DNA from: Alligator mississippiensis
Lineage: Eukaryota; Chordata; Crocodylia; Alligatoridae
NCBI RefSeq assembly: GCF_030867095.1
Contig: NC_081824.1
Span: 143,373,433 to 143,437,432, forward strand
Direction: 5' to 3'
Length of the DNA stretch: 64,000 nucleotides
Numbering within the stretch: the first letter of the stretch is position 1; each line of letters opens with the position of its first letter. The notes under the pieces are model-generated. The model did not search any database and had not been told where the DNA came from. It saw nothing but the letters and a program-made list of their open reading frames with translations. Of the stretch, positions 38,148 through 48,139 are shown piece by piece. Made by a program: the position numbers and the translations under genes.

Positions 38148-38285
38148 CTTCACCAGGTGAACATCCTGTCTGCTGAGTTGATTTTGAGACAGATATTCCC
38201 TGTTCACTATCCACGGGTGTCTTAGCACTTGAACTGCTGTTAGTCGCTGATGAGGATCTACATGGAGCATCTTGGACACAATGTC
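38148..38285 (-). CDS. RPS6KA2: RPS6KA2 exon, end of C-terminal kinase
   Basis: 46 codons, phase 0 at both ends. It starts [20 protein letters not shown] and ends [10 protein letters not shown]. The invariant kinase arginine of subdomain XI (HQRLTA) is present. The acceptor is ACCACAG and the donor GTACGC at 38147-38142. [16 protein letters not shown] closely follows human RSK3 and differs from RSK1, RSK2 and RSK4. Confidence 0.96.
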
Positions 38286-38774
38286 CTGTGGTTGAAGAGG
38301 AAGGGAAGAGTAGTAGGAAGGAAAAGAAAGTAATTACGTTCTGCAGAAACTGATTGGAAATATGTTACCAAGATCTTTCCCTCTCGTTCCACCAACAGCA
38401 AATATTGTAAAGGCTTAAATGTGGGAGACATCTAAGCTTTTATAATAATTTGCAAATTAAAAACATAACTTTCTAATCATGATAATAATAGCAGCAATTT
38501 TCAAACCCACACTATGCTGAAATCTCATGATCCCATCTTGATCCAGTGGTGCTGCTGTGAAAATGAATTATGATGAAGTAAGTGACAATATAGAGGTGAA
38601 ATCTGGATAGCTTATTAAACCATCATCTGAAAACTGAGTCTGTAATCTTCACAGAGACACGGGCAGGTTAGTAGAGCTGGAAATTTTCTGATAGATTGTA
38701 TTTTTGTTGGAAAACTCCAGCTAAGATGGAATAGTGAGTACGAGTAGGGAAGTCATTTCACCTGTGTGTATGGC

Positions 38775-39195
38775 AATGGTGTGACTGATTCTAGAACACT
38801 AGATTCTAAAATCCAAGAATTTAACAAAGAACTGTCTAAATCACAGAGACTGCAGAAAGAGAAGAGCCAAAAAAATGATTCAAGGGCAGGAAAAATGCCA
38901 CCCAGAAAAGACTTAAAGAGATCAGGTGGTTTAGTTTATAAAAAAAGAATTTTGAGAGGTGGCTTGACTAGTGCCCAAGGACTTCCACAGAAAGAAACTA
39001 CCAGTTAGTAAAAAGTTCTTTAAAGTACTGAAGAAAGGTAAAAGCAAGAAACAATGGCTGGAAGCCATATTCAAACAAATGTGAATTAGAAATAAGGCAC
39101 CGATTTTAACATTAGGGATATTTAACCATGGCAACAAACTACCAAGGGAAGTGATGGATTCTCCAGCTTCTAGGCTGTTTACATATGTGAAAAAC
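38775..39195 (+). repeat. Ancient CR1/L3-like LINE 3' segment
   Basis: Reading the plus strand gives decayed ORF2 C-terminal pieces: GGLVYKKRILRGGLTSAQ (compare the usual ...RRLRGDLI...) and later FNHGNKLPREVMDSPASRLF (compare LPREVV-type ends). Interruptions are many. It lies in the RPS6KA2 intron between the last two large exons. Confidence 0.55.
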
Positions 39196-39939
39196 CCCAA
39201 AACAGCACTTCACTTTCAATTCAGCATGCCCCGGCACCAAGTGCACTGCATGCACAGAAGAGGCATTGTGTCAGTTTGACCCAGCTCACCCAGCATCTGT
39301 ATAGATCACGTGCTACAGCAGGACTTTTTGGCGCTTTTATCAACTAGCTGATTGAATTTATCAAATAGCTGATTGAAAATTGATGTGATGCCTCTTCTGT
39401 TAAAGCTCTGTGTTATTGTTTGTCTTTTTTATGTCTGTCAGCAGCGTTAATATCTTTAAGTCAAGACTATCTGGAAGATATGCTTTAGTTGAAACCAAGT
39501 TACTGTCTGTATTACAGCAGAAACTGAGTGAAGTTCTTCAGCTCTTGCTTTCTAGGTGGTCAAACAAAATGATCTAAAGGTCCCACCTGGCCTATGGCTG
39601 TCTGAGTGGATGTCTTGCAGCTAAAGTGCAGAGGTAAGATTCAAAGGCCATCATTTCTAATGCTTAACTCTTCCACAGACTTCCTGCATTACTGTATTTA
39701 CACAAATATAAGACAAGGCTTGTACCCACAGTCAGCATGGGGGGAAAAGCCCTCATCTTAGATTTGCATGCAAGGACAACTAGTTAAATACATTGCCTAT
39801 CATTAAATGGCTGCCAAAAGCAGCATCTGCTCAGTAATGGAAACCACTGGTGACACATAGGGGGTGCACGCACACCCCCTGAGATTGGCAGTGCACCCCC
39901 TACAAAAAGCACTGCCAACACTGCTGGTGATGCCTGTGT

Positions 39940-40235
39940 GCAGTTGCCACTTGCTACCCCCCTCCTTGCTGCTGACACCACCAGCGGTGTCTGCAAGTGG
40001 TTCCTGATCGCTGCTGGCCTCCGCCGTTGCTGCCGGCAGCATCTGCGGGTGGTTGCTGACCACTGGTCAGCAGTCACTACCCCCTTCCTTGCTGCCAATG
40101 CTGCCATGGCCACCTGCGGGAGCTTCCTGCTCAGCCCGCCCCTGCCACTGACACCGCCATGGCTGCCTGTGGGAGCTCTCTGATTGCCACCACCATGCCT
40201 CTGCCACTGCCACCACCTGCGTGGTTGCTGTGCTC
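39940..40235. repeat. GCTGCC-rich diverged minisatellite
   Basis: Loosely repeated words such as 'tgctgcc', 'cctgcgggagct' and 'ccaccac' recur several times in 300 bp. The open frames on both strands are compositional. It sits between the putative MITE end and the 28S-like fragment. Confidence 0.5.
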
Positions 40236-40241
40236 CCCCAG

Positions 40242-40632
40242 CCTCCGGGTCTTCTCGGAGTCGGGTTGCTTGGGAATGCAGCCCAAAGTGAGTGGTAAAC
40301 TCCATCTAAGGCTAAATACCGGCACGACACTGATAGTCAACAAGTACCGTAAGGGAAAGTTGAAAAGAACTTTGAAGAGAGAGTTCAAGAGGGCATGAAA
40401 CTGTTAAGAGGTAAACGGGTGGGGTCTGTGCATTCTGCCTGGAGGATTCAACCTGGCGGGCTCGGTCAGCCAGCCCAGGATGGATCCCCCTCGCCCCCCC
40501 CTCTGCGGGGGTGGGGCGGGGTAGTTGGGGACCGCTGCCCGGATGGCCCTGGCCCCTGTCAGGCACCCTTTCACCGTGGCGGTGCACTGCAATCAGCTCT
40601 GCATCAGCTGGGACGGTCTGGTGGGCAGGTGT
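40242..40632 (+). pseudogene. 28S rRNA-derived fragment
   Basis: The plus strand matches the 5' part of vertebrate 28S rRNA (end of D1 into the D2 expansion segment). Recognisable words are CGGAGTCGGGTTGCTTGGGA, AAACTCCATCTAAGGCTAAA, TCAACAAGTACCGTAAGGGA and GAGGTAAACGGGTGGGGTC. The D2 arm is shortened but keeps its far side (CACCGTGGCGGTGCACTGC, GCTGGGACGGTCTGG). Differences are mostly CpG to TpG or CpA, the mark of methylated neutral decay, so this is a dead genomic copy and not an rRNA gene. The full gene is about ten times longer. Confidence 0.9.
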
Positions 40633-40789
40633 GCATACAGCGTTCATGATGGAAACCAACTATAAAGCTAACTGAATGCAGCCAACACTGAGCATGATTA
40701 TAAAACACATGGCCCATATTGACAAACATACTGATGGGAACTTTTGTTGCATGTGTGCCCCCTAAAAAATGGGTAGTTGTTTCCCCAGG

Positions 40790-41085
40790 ACAAAATAGGC
40801 ACCGGGCCTGGACGTACCACAATACTGGGCCAGCACTAAGAGAGGCCAGAACAAGCTCCAACATCTCCCTAGGTGCCAAAAAGGCAGATGAGAACCTGAG
40901 GATCTTTTTTCTTTTTGGTCTTGAAACAAATCAAAAAGGAAGCTGTTCCCTCCACAGGGAACTGACACCAGGACTGGAGGTACTGCAATACCAGGCTAGC
41001 ACCAGTAGGGCCAGAGCCAGCCTTAATGCCCTCACCTTAGTGCCAAAAATGTTTGATCTTAGCAAAAGGCTAACACGCTACCTCA
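40790..41085 (-). repeat. Tandem U2 snRNA-derived element (SINEU-like)
   Basis: On the minus strand the right-hand copy (41085-40960) has the U2 5' end GCCTTTTGCTAAGATCAA, skips the Sm/middle region, and resumes with the 3' half including CCTGGTATTGCAGTACCTCC, an exact 20-base match. The left-hand copy (about 40905-40790) repeats the 3' half more diverged: TTTTTGGCACCTAGGGAGAT, GGAGCTTG and CCAGTATTGTGGTACGTCC. SINEs with U1- or U2-derived heads, sometimes stacked, have been described in crocodilians, and this structure fits them. A tail may run to about 40640. It is not a functional U2 gene because the Sm site and branch-pairing region are missing. Confidence 0.82.
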
Positions 41086-41252
41086 AAGATAGGTCAGTGC
41101 AGTCCATCTAAATGAGATTTCTGACAGTGTCTATTGTGGTCAGTCCTCCTCAGCACCAACTCTTTTTGAAGTTATGGTGAGCCACTATATTGCATATATT
41201 TCAACCTCTTCACTCCCACAGCTGAGCTGTGCCTTCCTTACCCATTTCCAGT

Positions 41253-41488
41253 GGCTGTGTCGACATGAGATGCTGACTGCACAGTAGCCTGAGATTACTG
41301 CGTAGAATTATCATGTGTCAGAAAGCATGATGCAATGCAGTAGTCTGGGGCTAGTGTGCAGTTACCGTTTTGAAAAAGTTGTTTGTCAACACTACTGACT
41401 ACTGTGCAGTCATTTAGTACTTGTTTATATAAGTACTAAAGACTGCACAATAACGATTGCAGTGTCAGCATCTTGTGTAGATGCGGCC
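41253..41488. mobile_element. 3-bp-TSD MITE (GGGTGCATCTACATG family)
   Basis: The ends are GGCTGTGTCGACATGAGATG and, reverse-complemented, GGCCGCATCTACACAAGATG. The flanks are AGT at 41250-41252 and AGT at 41489-41491. The interior holds 'actgtgcagt' and 'tttagtact' words as in the copies at 23971, 49830 and 59224. Confidence 0.75.
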
Positions 41489-41492
41489 AGTA

Positions 41493-42280
41493 GGGCTGTG
41501 CAAAGCTTTGGTCACTAATTCAATTCAGCGGAGATTCGGCCCAATTCAGTGGCTGAATCTCCAAATCCGAATTGAATCAGGAGACCCTATAATCTCTCCA
41601 AATTTAATTGGAATCCTTTGAATTGATTCAGAGAGATTTGGAAAGATTCAACAATTTGGACATAGACACAGCTTTAAATGTTTTTTCTACATACCTCAAG
41701 GTACCAGGCAACTTGTGAATGCTGCGATGATGGGGTGGATGAAGCATCCCACAGGAGTGCAGGGGGCTCTGCAGCATGCTCTGCAGCAAACCCAGAAGTG
41801 TACCAGAAGCACTTTCTGTCTGCTTCTGGGTCCACCAGGGAGTGCGCTGCCCTGCTTTGGCGACTGGTGCCTCCTGGTTTTGGGGGGGCACTCAGGGTCC
41901 CACGGACAATTGCTGAGCCAGGGATGTATGGGGGGGGCCCCCGTGTGCTCAGCAGCAGACCCAGAAGTGGACACTTCCAGGTTTGCTGCTGAGTATGTGG
42001 GGGGCCCCCCTGGGCCCCCCTGCACTCCTGTGGGACACTCCTTCCTCCCCACCATCGCAGCATTCATGAGCTATGCCTGGTACCTTGAGATATGTAGAAA
42101 AAAAATTTTAAGCTGTTTATATGGCTGAATCGCTGATTCTCCAAATCATCATCGAATCTTTAGATTCAGATTTGGCCAAATCAAATCAGGGACAGTGATC
42201 GAAATCAACAGATCAAATCATTGTCCCTGATTCAGGCTGAATCTGAATCCAAATTAAATATGGCCTGTTTTGAATACTCC
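41493..42280. mobile_element. Mariner-type non-autonomous element with TA duplication
   Basis: The ends are GGGCTGTGCAAAGCTTTGG and, reverse-complemented, GGAGTATTCAAAACAGGCC. They are flanked by TA at 41491-41492 and 42281-42282. The subterminal sequence is rich in 'gattcagcc' and 'gaatctcc' in both orientations, and the centre is GC-rich. The open frames in it carry no transposase motif. The left TA uses the T of the neighbouring MITE's AGT duplication. Confidence 0.65.
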
Positions 42281-42844
42281 TAGTGGCCAGTGATTGCTGT
42301 TTTTTCACCAGCCTTAAATGTCTGGCAGCCATCACCAAACTGGGCTCCAAACAGTTCATCCAGAATCCCCCTGTCATCCTCTCTCTCAACCTGACACATA
42401 TGATTAGTGTGGCTCTGCCCTCCATGAGCTGGAGCCAGACCAGGTTGCCCTGTGCCTCATCTGTATATAAATTTTTGGAGGGTCCCAGGACTTGTGACAA
42501 GAACACTTGGTTCCAGTCATGAGTGGAGGCTAATTGACTCTCATTTCCATGTTAGCAGGGGGAGCAGGATCTGACAGTAAGGGGCAGGGGGAGAACAGGG
42601 AAGAAGTTGCGGGGGTGGGGGGCGGGGGACAGAGAGCAAGGGAACTGCCTGATTCCCCCCCTCCCCACCCCCCTGATTTATTTTCCCTGCTATAGCACTG
42701 GCAGGGGGAAAAAATTCAAGGCAAACCTCCAGTAATTAGGTTCTGTACCTGGAAAATTATAACAAATTTATAAATTTTCCATATATATAGAATCTAATTA
42801 TTGGGGGAATTGTCTTATATTCAGGGCTGTCTTATACTCAAGAA

Positions 42845-43165
42845 AATAAGCTACTTTGGACAAGACTCTTTGGCCAGTCTGAGACACTTTGGACCTAATT
42901 CTCAGAAGTGCTGAGTACTTCAAGCACTTCAGATTTTCTGTACCTTTGAAAACATGTCTGGGACCTCAAACATTTGACTATCCAAATTAGGGGCCACATC
43001 TGAAGCTGAAGGCTATAATCACTGTGTGCTGCAGTCTTTTCATCTATAAAATGGAGTCAAGAATATTTGGTCCTCTCTAAAGGAATGTTTGTAAAGTCAA
43101 CTAAAATATTTGAGTGGAAGGTGCCATGCAAATACAATGTCAATTATTATTAACATAAGACCAAA
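42845..43165 (+). repeat. Ancient MIR/L2-like interspersed repeat
   Basis: The plus strand has 'tcttttcatctataaaatgg' followed by decayed 'gtgccatgcaaatac'-type sequence, the 3' signature shared by old amniote MIR/L2/CORE-SINE repeats. It is weak and diverged. Confidence 0.45.
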
Positions 43166-43571
43166 CATTTTCAAGTGTACACTAAAATGTAAGTTTATGG
43201 GTTGCCTTTTAAAGGTTTGCTGTAGTGAGCAACAAAGTGATCTACAAATAAATAACACATCTATGGTATTGGGTCACCTACATTTTTGAAAGTTTCTGCC
43301 AAATAAAAAAAGGGGGTTTTAATATTTCAGTATTCAATATATTTGTAGGTTACAGGGTCATATAATATGTCACAGTCAAAACATGGTGCAAACATTTCTA
43401 ATGTACTAATTCAAACGGAACAATAATAACATACACATTTCTCATTGAAGGAGACATAAAGAATGAATATTCTGTTGATTTTTCCTCAGATTTTCTAGAA
43501 AGGATCTTATGACAGAAAGAATAATTGTCCGTTTCAGTAAATTAGACTCAAACCATGACAAATCCACTGAC

Positions 43572-43689
43572 CTTTGCAGCATCTGAAACTGAATCCCAAT
43601 TTCCTCCTGTAAGTGCATATTTGCCACTGCCAATCCTGGCCAAAATCTCTTCTGGGGTGTCATCTGGTCCATTTGCAAAAGGGGTGAAC
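43572..43689 (-). CDS. RPS6KA2: RPS6KA2 exon, kinase C-lobe
   Basis: 118 nt that complete a split Gly codon and add 39 codons: [20 protein letters not shown], then [20 protein letters not shown]. The acceptor is TTGAACAG and the donor GTCAGT at 43571-43566. It forms the region after helix F of the C-terminal kinase. Frame and phase (2 in, 0 out) agree with both neighbours. Confidence 0.95.
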
Positions 43690-44065
43690 CTGTTCAAAAA
43701 ACATCACAGACATGTATGTATTGTAGTTTGCAGGCACAGAATTACAGTTTCTTATTTTGTAGTCCTGACGCCTGTAAATAATCATTAGGCCTTTGAGTAA
43801 GGACTGCAGAAGCATCTGCTCAGTTTTCATTCAAAGTATAGAATATGCAGACGTGGTAATCTGTGTTAGCTTGAAATCAGGCAGAAGACAGGGCAGTATG
43901 GCCTCTTAGGCCAGGTTCACAAGAGCAGGAGCATGCCTTTACAGCAGCACAAATACTAGTGGCACAAATTTGTGCTTCAGTGCACGCCCCTGCCCACGTC
44001 TTTTGCAGCAGGACACATTCAAGGAATTTTGAAGTGTCCTGTTAGAGGAAAACTCTTGCACTTAC

Positions 44066-44142
44066 CCCGCCAACATAGTGTACAACAGGATCCCTAAACT
44101 CCAGATGTCACAGGCTGCGTCATAACCTTGCCGTTTTAGGAC
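44066..44142 (-). CDS. RPS6KA2: RPS6KA2 exon, helix E-F region
   Basis: 77 nt encoding VLKRQGYDAACDIWSLGILL, then YTMLA and two bases of Gly. It contains the DIWSLG motif of kinase subdomain IX. The acceptor is AACATAG and the donor GTAAGT at 44065. GILLYTMLAG is the RSK1/RSK3 form rather than the GVLLYTMLTG of RSK2. Confidence 0.95.
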
Positions 44143-44394
44143 CTATGTTAAAGAAAACAGAAGACAAAAATAAGGGGGTCAATTTATGTTTCTAAATTCG
44201 TAACTTCTGAATGTCAGGGATGGATGTAGCGGCAGCAATCTCTTCATATTGGCAGGGTAATTCTGGCATACCAGTAGAGTATGTTGTTGTCTAGGGCAGC
44301 AAAATATTCAGTAATTTTGTGTGTATGTAAGGAGGGGATGGAAAAGGAGGACATTTACCGCTGTTTAAGGTAACAATCTATTTAGCTGCCCCTA

Positions 44395-44575
44395 GACACT
44401 TGATTCTAAAGAACCCACATAACAAAGAAGTTTCCTTGGAAGCTTTTAAGAGCAGGTTAGACATTTGACTGGGGTGCTTTAGTCAGGGATGATCTTGTCT
44501 TGAGCAGGGAGTTGCATCAGATGACTTCATGAGGTCCCTGCCAGCCCTATTTTTCTGTGAATCTATGAGAAAGAG
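44395..44575 (+). repeat. CR1 LINE 3' end
   Basis: The words 'tcagggatgatcttgtcttg', 'tgacttcatgaggtccctgc' and 'cagccctatttttctgtgaa' followed by 'tctatgag' form a CR1 terminus on the plus strand. It is 5'-truncated. The CpG-dense block begins right after it. Confidence 0.8.
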
Positions 44576-45520
44576 ACTGGGTTTTCAAAGTGTCCCAGGG
44601 GAGCGGGGGCACTGGGAGACCCCCGCGGTGGCCAAGGGGTCTGCTTACCTCCCGCAGGGCCGGAAGACCCGAAGAAACTCCACGTGCCGGCGCTGCCGGC
44701 GCGGGTCATCAGCCGGGCGTTTATCCGGCTGTGGCTGAGCGGTGGGGGCGAGGCACGCCGGCCGGGAGGAACAAAAGGCGGCCCCGCTGAAGCAGCGGGG
44801 CAGCTGAAGGGAGAGAACTGGAGCGCGGAGCCCCAGTGAGCAGGGGATCAGCCGCCACCCGCAGAGGGCGGGACGCCGCCGGGTAGAGGCGGAGCAGGCT
44901 GCGAGCAGCGCAGCGGAGCACCCAGAAGGGAGGAGACAGGGGGAGAAGTCAGCCCCAGAGGCGGGGCAGCAGCCGGCGGGGAACCCGACACCCGAGGCAG
45001 CGGGAGGCGTAGCAGCTATCCCGAGAGTGGGGCCAGCTGTAGCCGGTATTGCGAAGCCGACGGAGCGGGTAACTGTGGCCGGGACTATTGGGGAAGCAGA
45101 GAGGACGTCTGCATCCCAAGGAAGGAGGGATCAGGGCAGCACCCCCCAACTGGGAGGGCATACCCGGTCCGAAGACAGCCGGTAGTGGCTAGGGTGACCG
45201 AGCCGAGAGAGGACGAGATGAGGACGGGTGAGAGGCCAGGACAGAAAGACCTGAGGTGGCGTATGGCAGGGGTGTAGGGGAGGACGGAGCCCCGAGAGTA
45301 CCCGCAAAGAGGCGTGCCAGCACCAGGGGATACCCCAAGGGAAGACCCCCCCACTGAGAGAGTCATCAAAGTCGTGGCAGGCGAGTTCTGGGGTCCCCCT
45401 TAATACCAGCCGGGGCAAACCCTGGGGCGTACCAACGAAGCTTGGGGGCGCAAGATCCCGAGCCCGGGCGAAGGCGGCGTGCGAGCTCCTAATCGAACGG
45501 AGGCGGGCACACAAAGCAAT
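44576..45520. other. CpG-dense intronic block of unknown nature
   Basis: About 0.95 kb of very GC-rich sequence with CpG retained throughout (for example CCGGCGCTGCCGGCGCGGG at about 44686), in contrast to the CpG-poor intron around it. No CCAAT or TATA arrangement and no splice-linked exon were seen. The open frames on both strands are low-complexity. It could be a CpG island or alternative promoter within RPS6KA2, or the 5' region of a young retroelement. I cannot decide from sequence. Confidence 0.5.
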
Positions 45521-45524
45521 GGCT

Positions 45525-45800
45525 CAAACCAATTATTCACACAAGCACACTGAAAATGTGTAGACTGGACAATGTAAAGCAAGGTACAGTCACCCTTACA
45601 TGCAAACAAATCACAGAAGAAATCAATATTGGGACTGAGAGACACATTACTAACTTTACTACTGAAGCAAAATGTGAACAGTCTTTACAGAGTTTAGTTA
45701 AAATGATTCTAGACATTAGTAGCATGAATCTCTGGCAATGTAAAGCGGGGGTACCTTTATACACATCTAGGGTCCCGTTATATGGCTAAAGCATTGTAAA
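45525..45800 (+). other. AT-balanced continuation with a small open frame
   Basis: Directly after the CpG-dense block, composition drops to ordinary. A 77-codon frame (45556-45789) reads MCRLDNVKQGTVTLTCKQIT and onward, Glu/Thr/Ile-rich, without a recognised domain. If the CpG block is the 5' end of a retroelement, this would be the start of its coding part. If not, it is a chance frame. Confidence 0.25.
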
Positions 45801-48139
45801 ATAGCTTTTGTGTAAATGACATTTAGGCCCAAGGGTTTGATTTTCGAAACGGTCCATGTATGAATTCAGTTATCAGACCTGCATGCCAAAATCAGCTTGA
45901 GTGCAGGACGTAGCATTTTGTGAAACCCTGCATCTACACTTGGAAAAATAATGGTTGAGTTTAGATAAGACTTAGTGAGCACATATCAATCAACCTCGCT
46001 TGACCTAAACATGACCTTCACCAAGCTTGGGCAATGGCAGAACACGCTTACTCTCCTCCTCTAGGTCTGGCCTTACTGCATCTGCAACACTCTTGGTAAT
46101 CTCCAACCCAGGAGGGAATGTCTTAAATCTACAGGAAAATGGGTCATGTTTAAAAGCATTTGCCAACATGTTTTAGCAAGTGTTTTTTTTTAAAACACTG
46201 GAATAGACCGTTTTAAACTTTAAAAAATATGCTGGCTGGTGTATATTGACCCTAGAGATATGCAAGTCAAAAGGCATCAACCTCCATGTACTCAGATGAC
46301 AAGGTTCACAGTTAGGGCAGTGGTTACTTAAGGCTATCTAATTGATGGCCCACAGGCTGCATCCAGACCTGAAGTCCCTAGGCCCCTAATCCTGACATGG
46401 CTCCCCTCACTGCTCCAACTGCTGCTGCCACCAGAGTCTCTGGGCTCCCCCTCCCTCCTTCTGCTTTTGCTGTCTACCCCTACTCCTGGTGGCCCACGGG
46501 GTGGCCCATGGGTACCTGCAGCTGGGAGAGGACCAGGAACCCTGCATGGTGCAGTATGGGGGTGATGGCATGGTCCAGCAAGGGGCAGAGGGGGCCATGT
46601 GGTGTGCAGGGCTTTAGCATGGTGCAATGCGGGGCAAGGAGGCACCGACCTGGTGTGTCAGGGAGGCATGTGGCTAGGGTCTTGAGACCACCAGTCACTC
46701 AGAAGTTGGACATCCTTGATCTAAGACATATTAGGTGACCCCTCCTCTAGCATTGACCTCCCTTCCTAATCTAGACTTACCCACTGCAAAACAGAACCCC
46801 AGAAGGATTTGCTTGTCAAATCACTTCTCAAAATATAACTGCACTTAATATTAATATTGGAATTTTAATCAAATAAGCCCCTTGGGTTATACTAGGGGCA
46901 CTTAAATTTGACTAGGGAACTGAATGTGGTTTAAAATATGTATCTAATCCAGCTCTTAGCTCAAGAAACTGCAAGCCACTTGAGAAATGGGGGTACTTCA
47001 GATGTTACCATTCAGTGCTGAAAATGACCCAGAAGTTTATCTCAAATCATCAAACCACTAGGCTATTGTATCACTGGGCTAAAAATATCATGAACATACT
47101 CTCTTCACAGGTATTTTCTGCTTTGACTTGTAATGGAAATTGGGAAATCTACAGGAAAATAAAAATTAAAAATAGCCCTTACATGTTTGTAGACTAGAAA
47201 AGGTTCTGTTCAGATTTCCATTGACATTTGAACAATGAAGTTTGCTTGTTTTATATAAAATGTCCTCCTATATTTGGTCATGTAACAAATGGTTTCTTTG
47301 GCTTGTTTTTTCCCTGAATGAGCCTGTTTTACTCTTTGCAGAAAGCATTACTCCCACCAGGTGGTGTACTGGTTCTTCCTCTTAGAACTCAGTTAACTAT
47401 GTGCCTTCTGCTACCAAAAATTAAACGCTTTTCATAATAAAGGGAGATTTATGTAAGCAAAATGTGTTATCTCACATTTGTCATCCTCTGCTTGTATCAT
47501 ATGCTCAACTGACTTCTTAACTTCCTATTTAATTTCATAAGTACATTGCAGAAATAGTTGCAGGGTGGCTTAGAGAAAGTACAAGGCAAGTCTGGGCTGG
47601 AGGACACATTATATTATAGGGAAACTGTAGTAGCAGCCCTTAGGATTTATTTAAATTTTCATCTGTAAACTACCAGTTCTGAAAAATGTTTTAACTAATC
47701 TCTAATGTTCCCAGAATTTCTAGGACATGTTTTCCTCATTGTGAGTTGCTGAGAGTATGATTTCTGCCTTCACTTGGCCTTAATAAAGTGTAATCTGACA
47801 ATGTGATGGCCTGGCGATGTTTCTGATTATGGACAGTGTACCAAAATATTTAGTAATCAGAAGAAACACTTAGATAGTGGAGGCATGTTATTCGTTGAGA
47901 AAATGTCAATATTAAAATCTTATAAGCCCAGTCCATTTTCAGTAGAAAAAATTCTATGGTTATGCAACCACAGTACCTTTTTTCATTAAACCTAATATAT
48001 TTTAAAGAGTTAGTTCCACATTTCAGAATTGAAAATCAACCAAACAATGACTAAATAACAGATTTTCCACTTAGCAGTGGAAGACATTAAAACAATAATA
48101 AAATACCTGTATTGATTTCATTGTTATGCATTGAATATG
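45801..48139. other. RPS6KA2 intron with a probable DNA-transposon remnant
   Basis: Between 46318 and 46725 a GC-rich segment is bounded by 'cagtggttacttaaggc' and 'gttggacatccttgat', termini that resemble hAT elements, but they do not pair well. The rest is AT-rich intron with no exon. Confidence 0.35.

Larger units (their letters stand above)
39690..42840. mobile_element. Putative MITE split by nested insertions
   Basis: The left part (39690-39780) starts 'tgtatttacacaaatataag' and the right part ends with 'gtcttatattcagggctgtc' (about 42810-42833), whose reverse complement also carries 'tataagacag'. This suggests the two ends of one ATATAAGAC-type element, with the 28S, U2-like, MITE and mariner insertions in between. 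The inner boundaries are not defined, and two unrelated fragments cannot be excluded. Confidence 0.35.

Noticed and set aside
40242-40632. Active rRNA gene
   Set aside because: Only a ~0.4-kb fragment with CpG decay. No 18S, 5.8S or spacer nearby.
41052-41075. Functional U2 snRNA gene
   Set aside because: The U2 5' end is present but the Sm site and the middle are missing, and no snRNA promoter elements are visible. It is a derived repeat.
44529-45514. Arg/Gly/Pro-rich open frames in the CpG block
   Set aside because: High GC removes stop codons. The frames overlap on both strands and show no motif.
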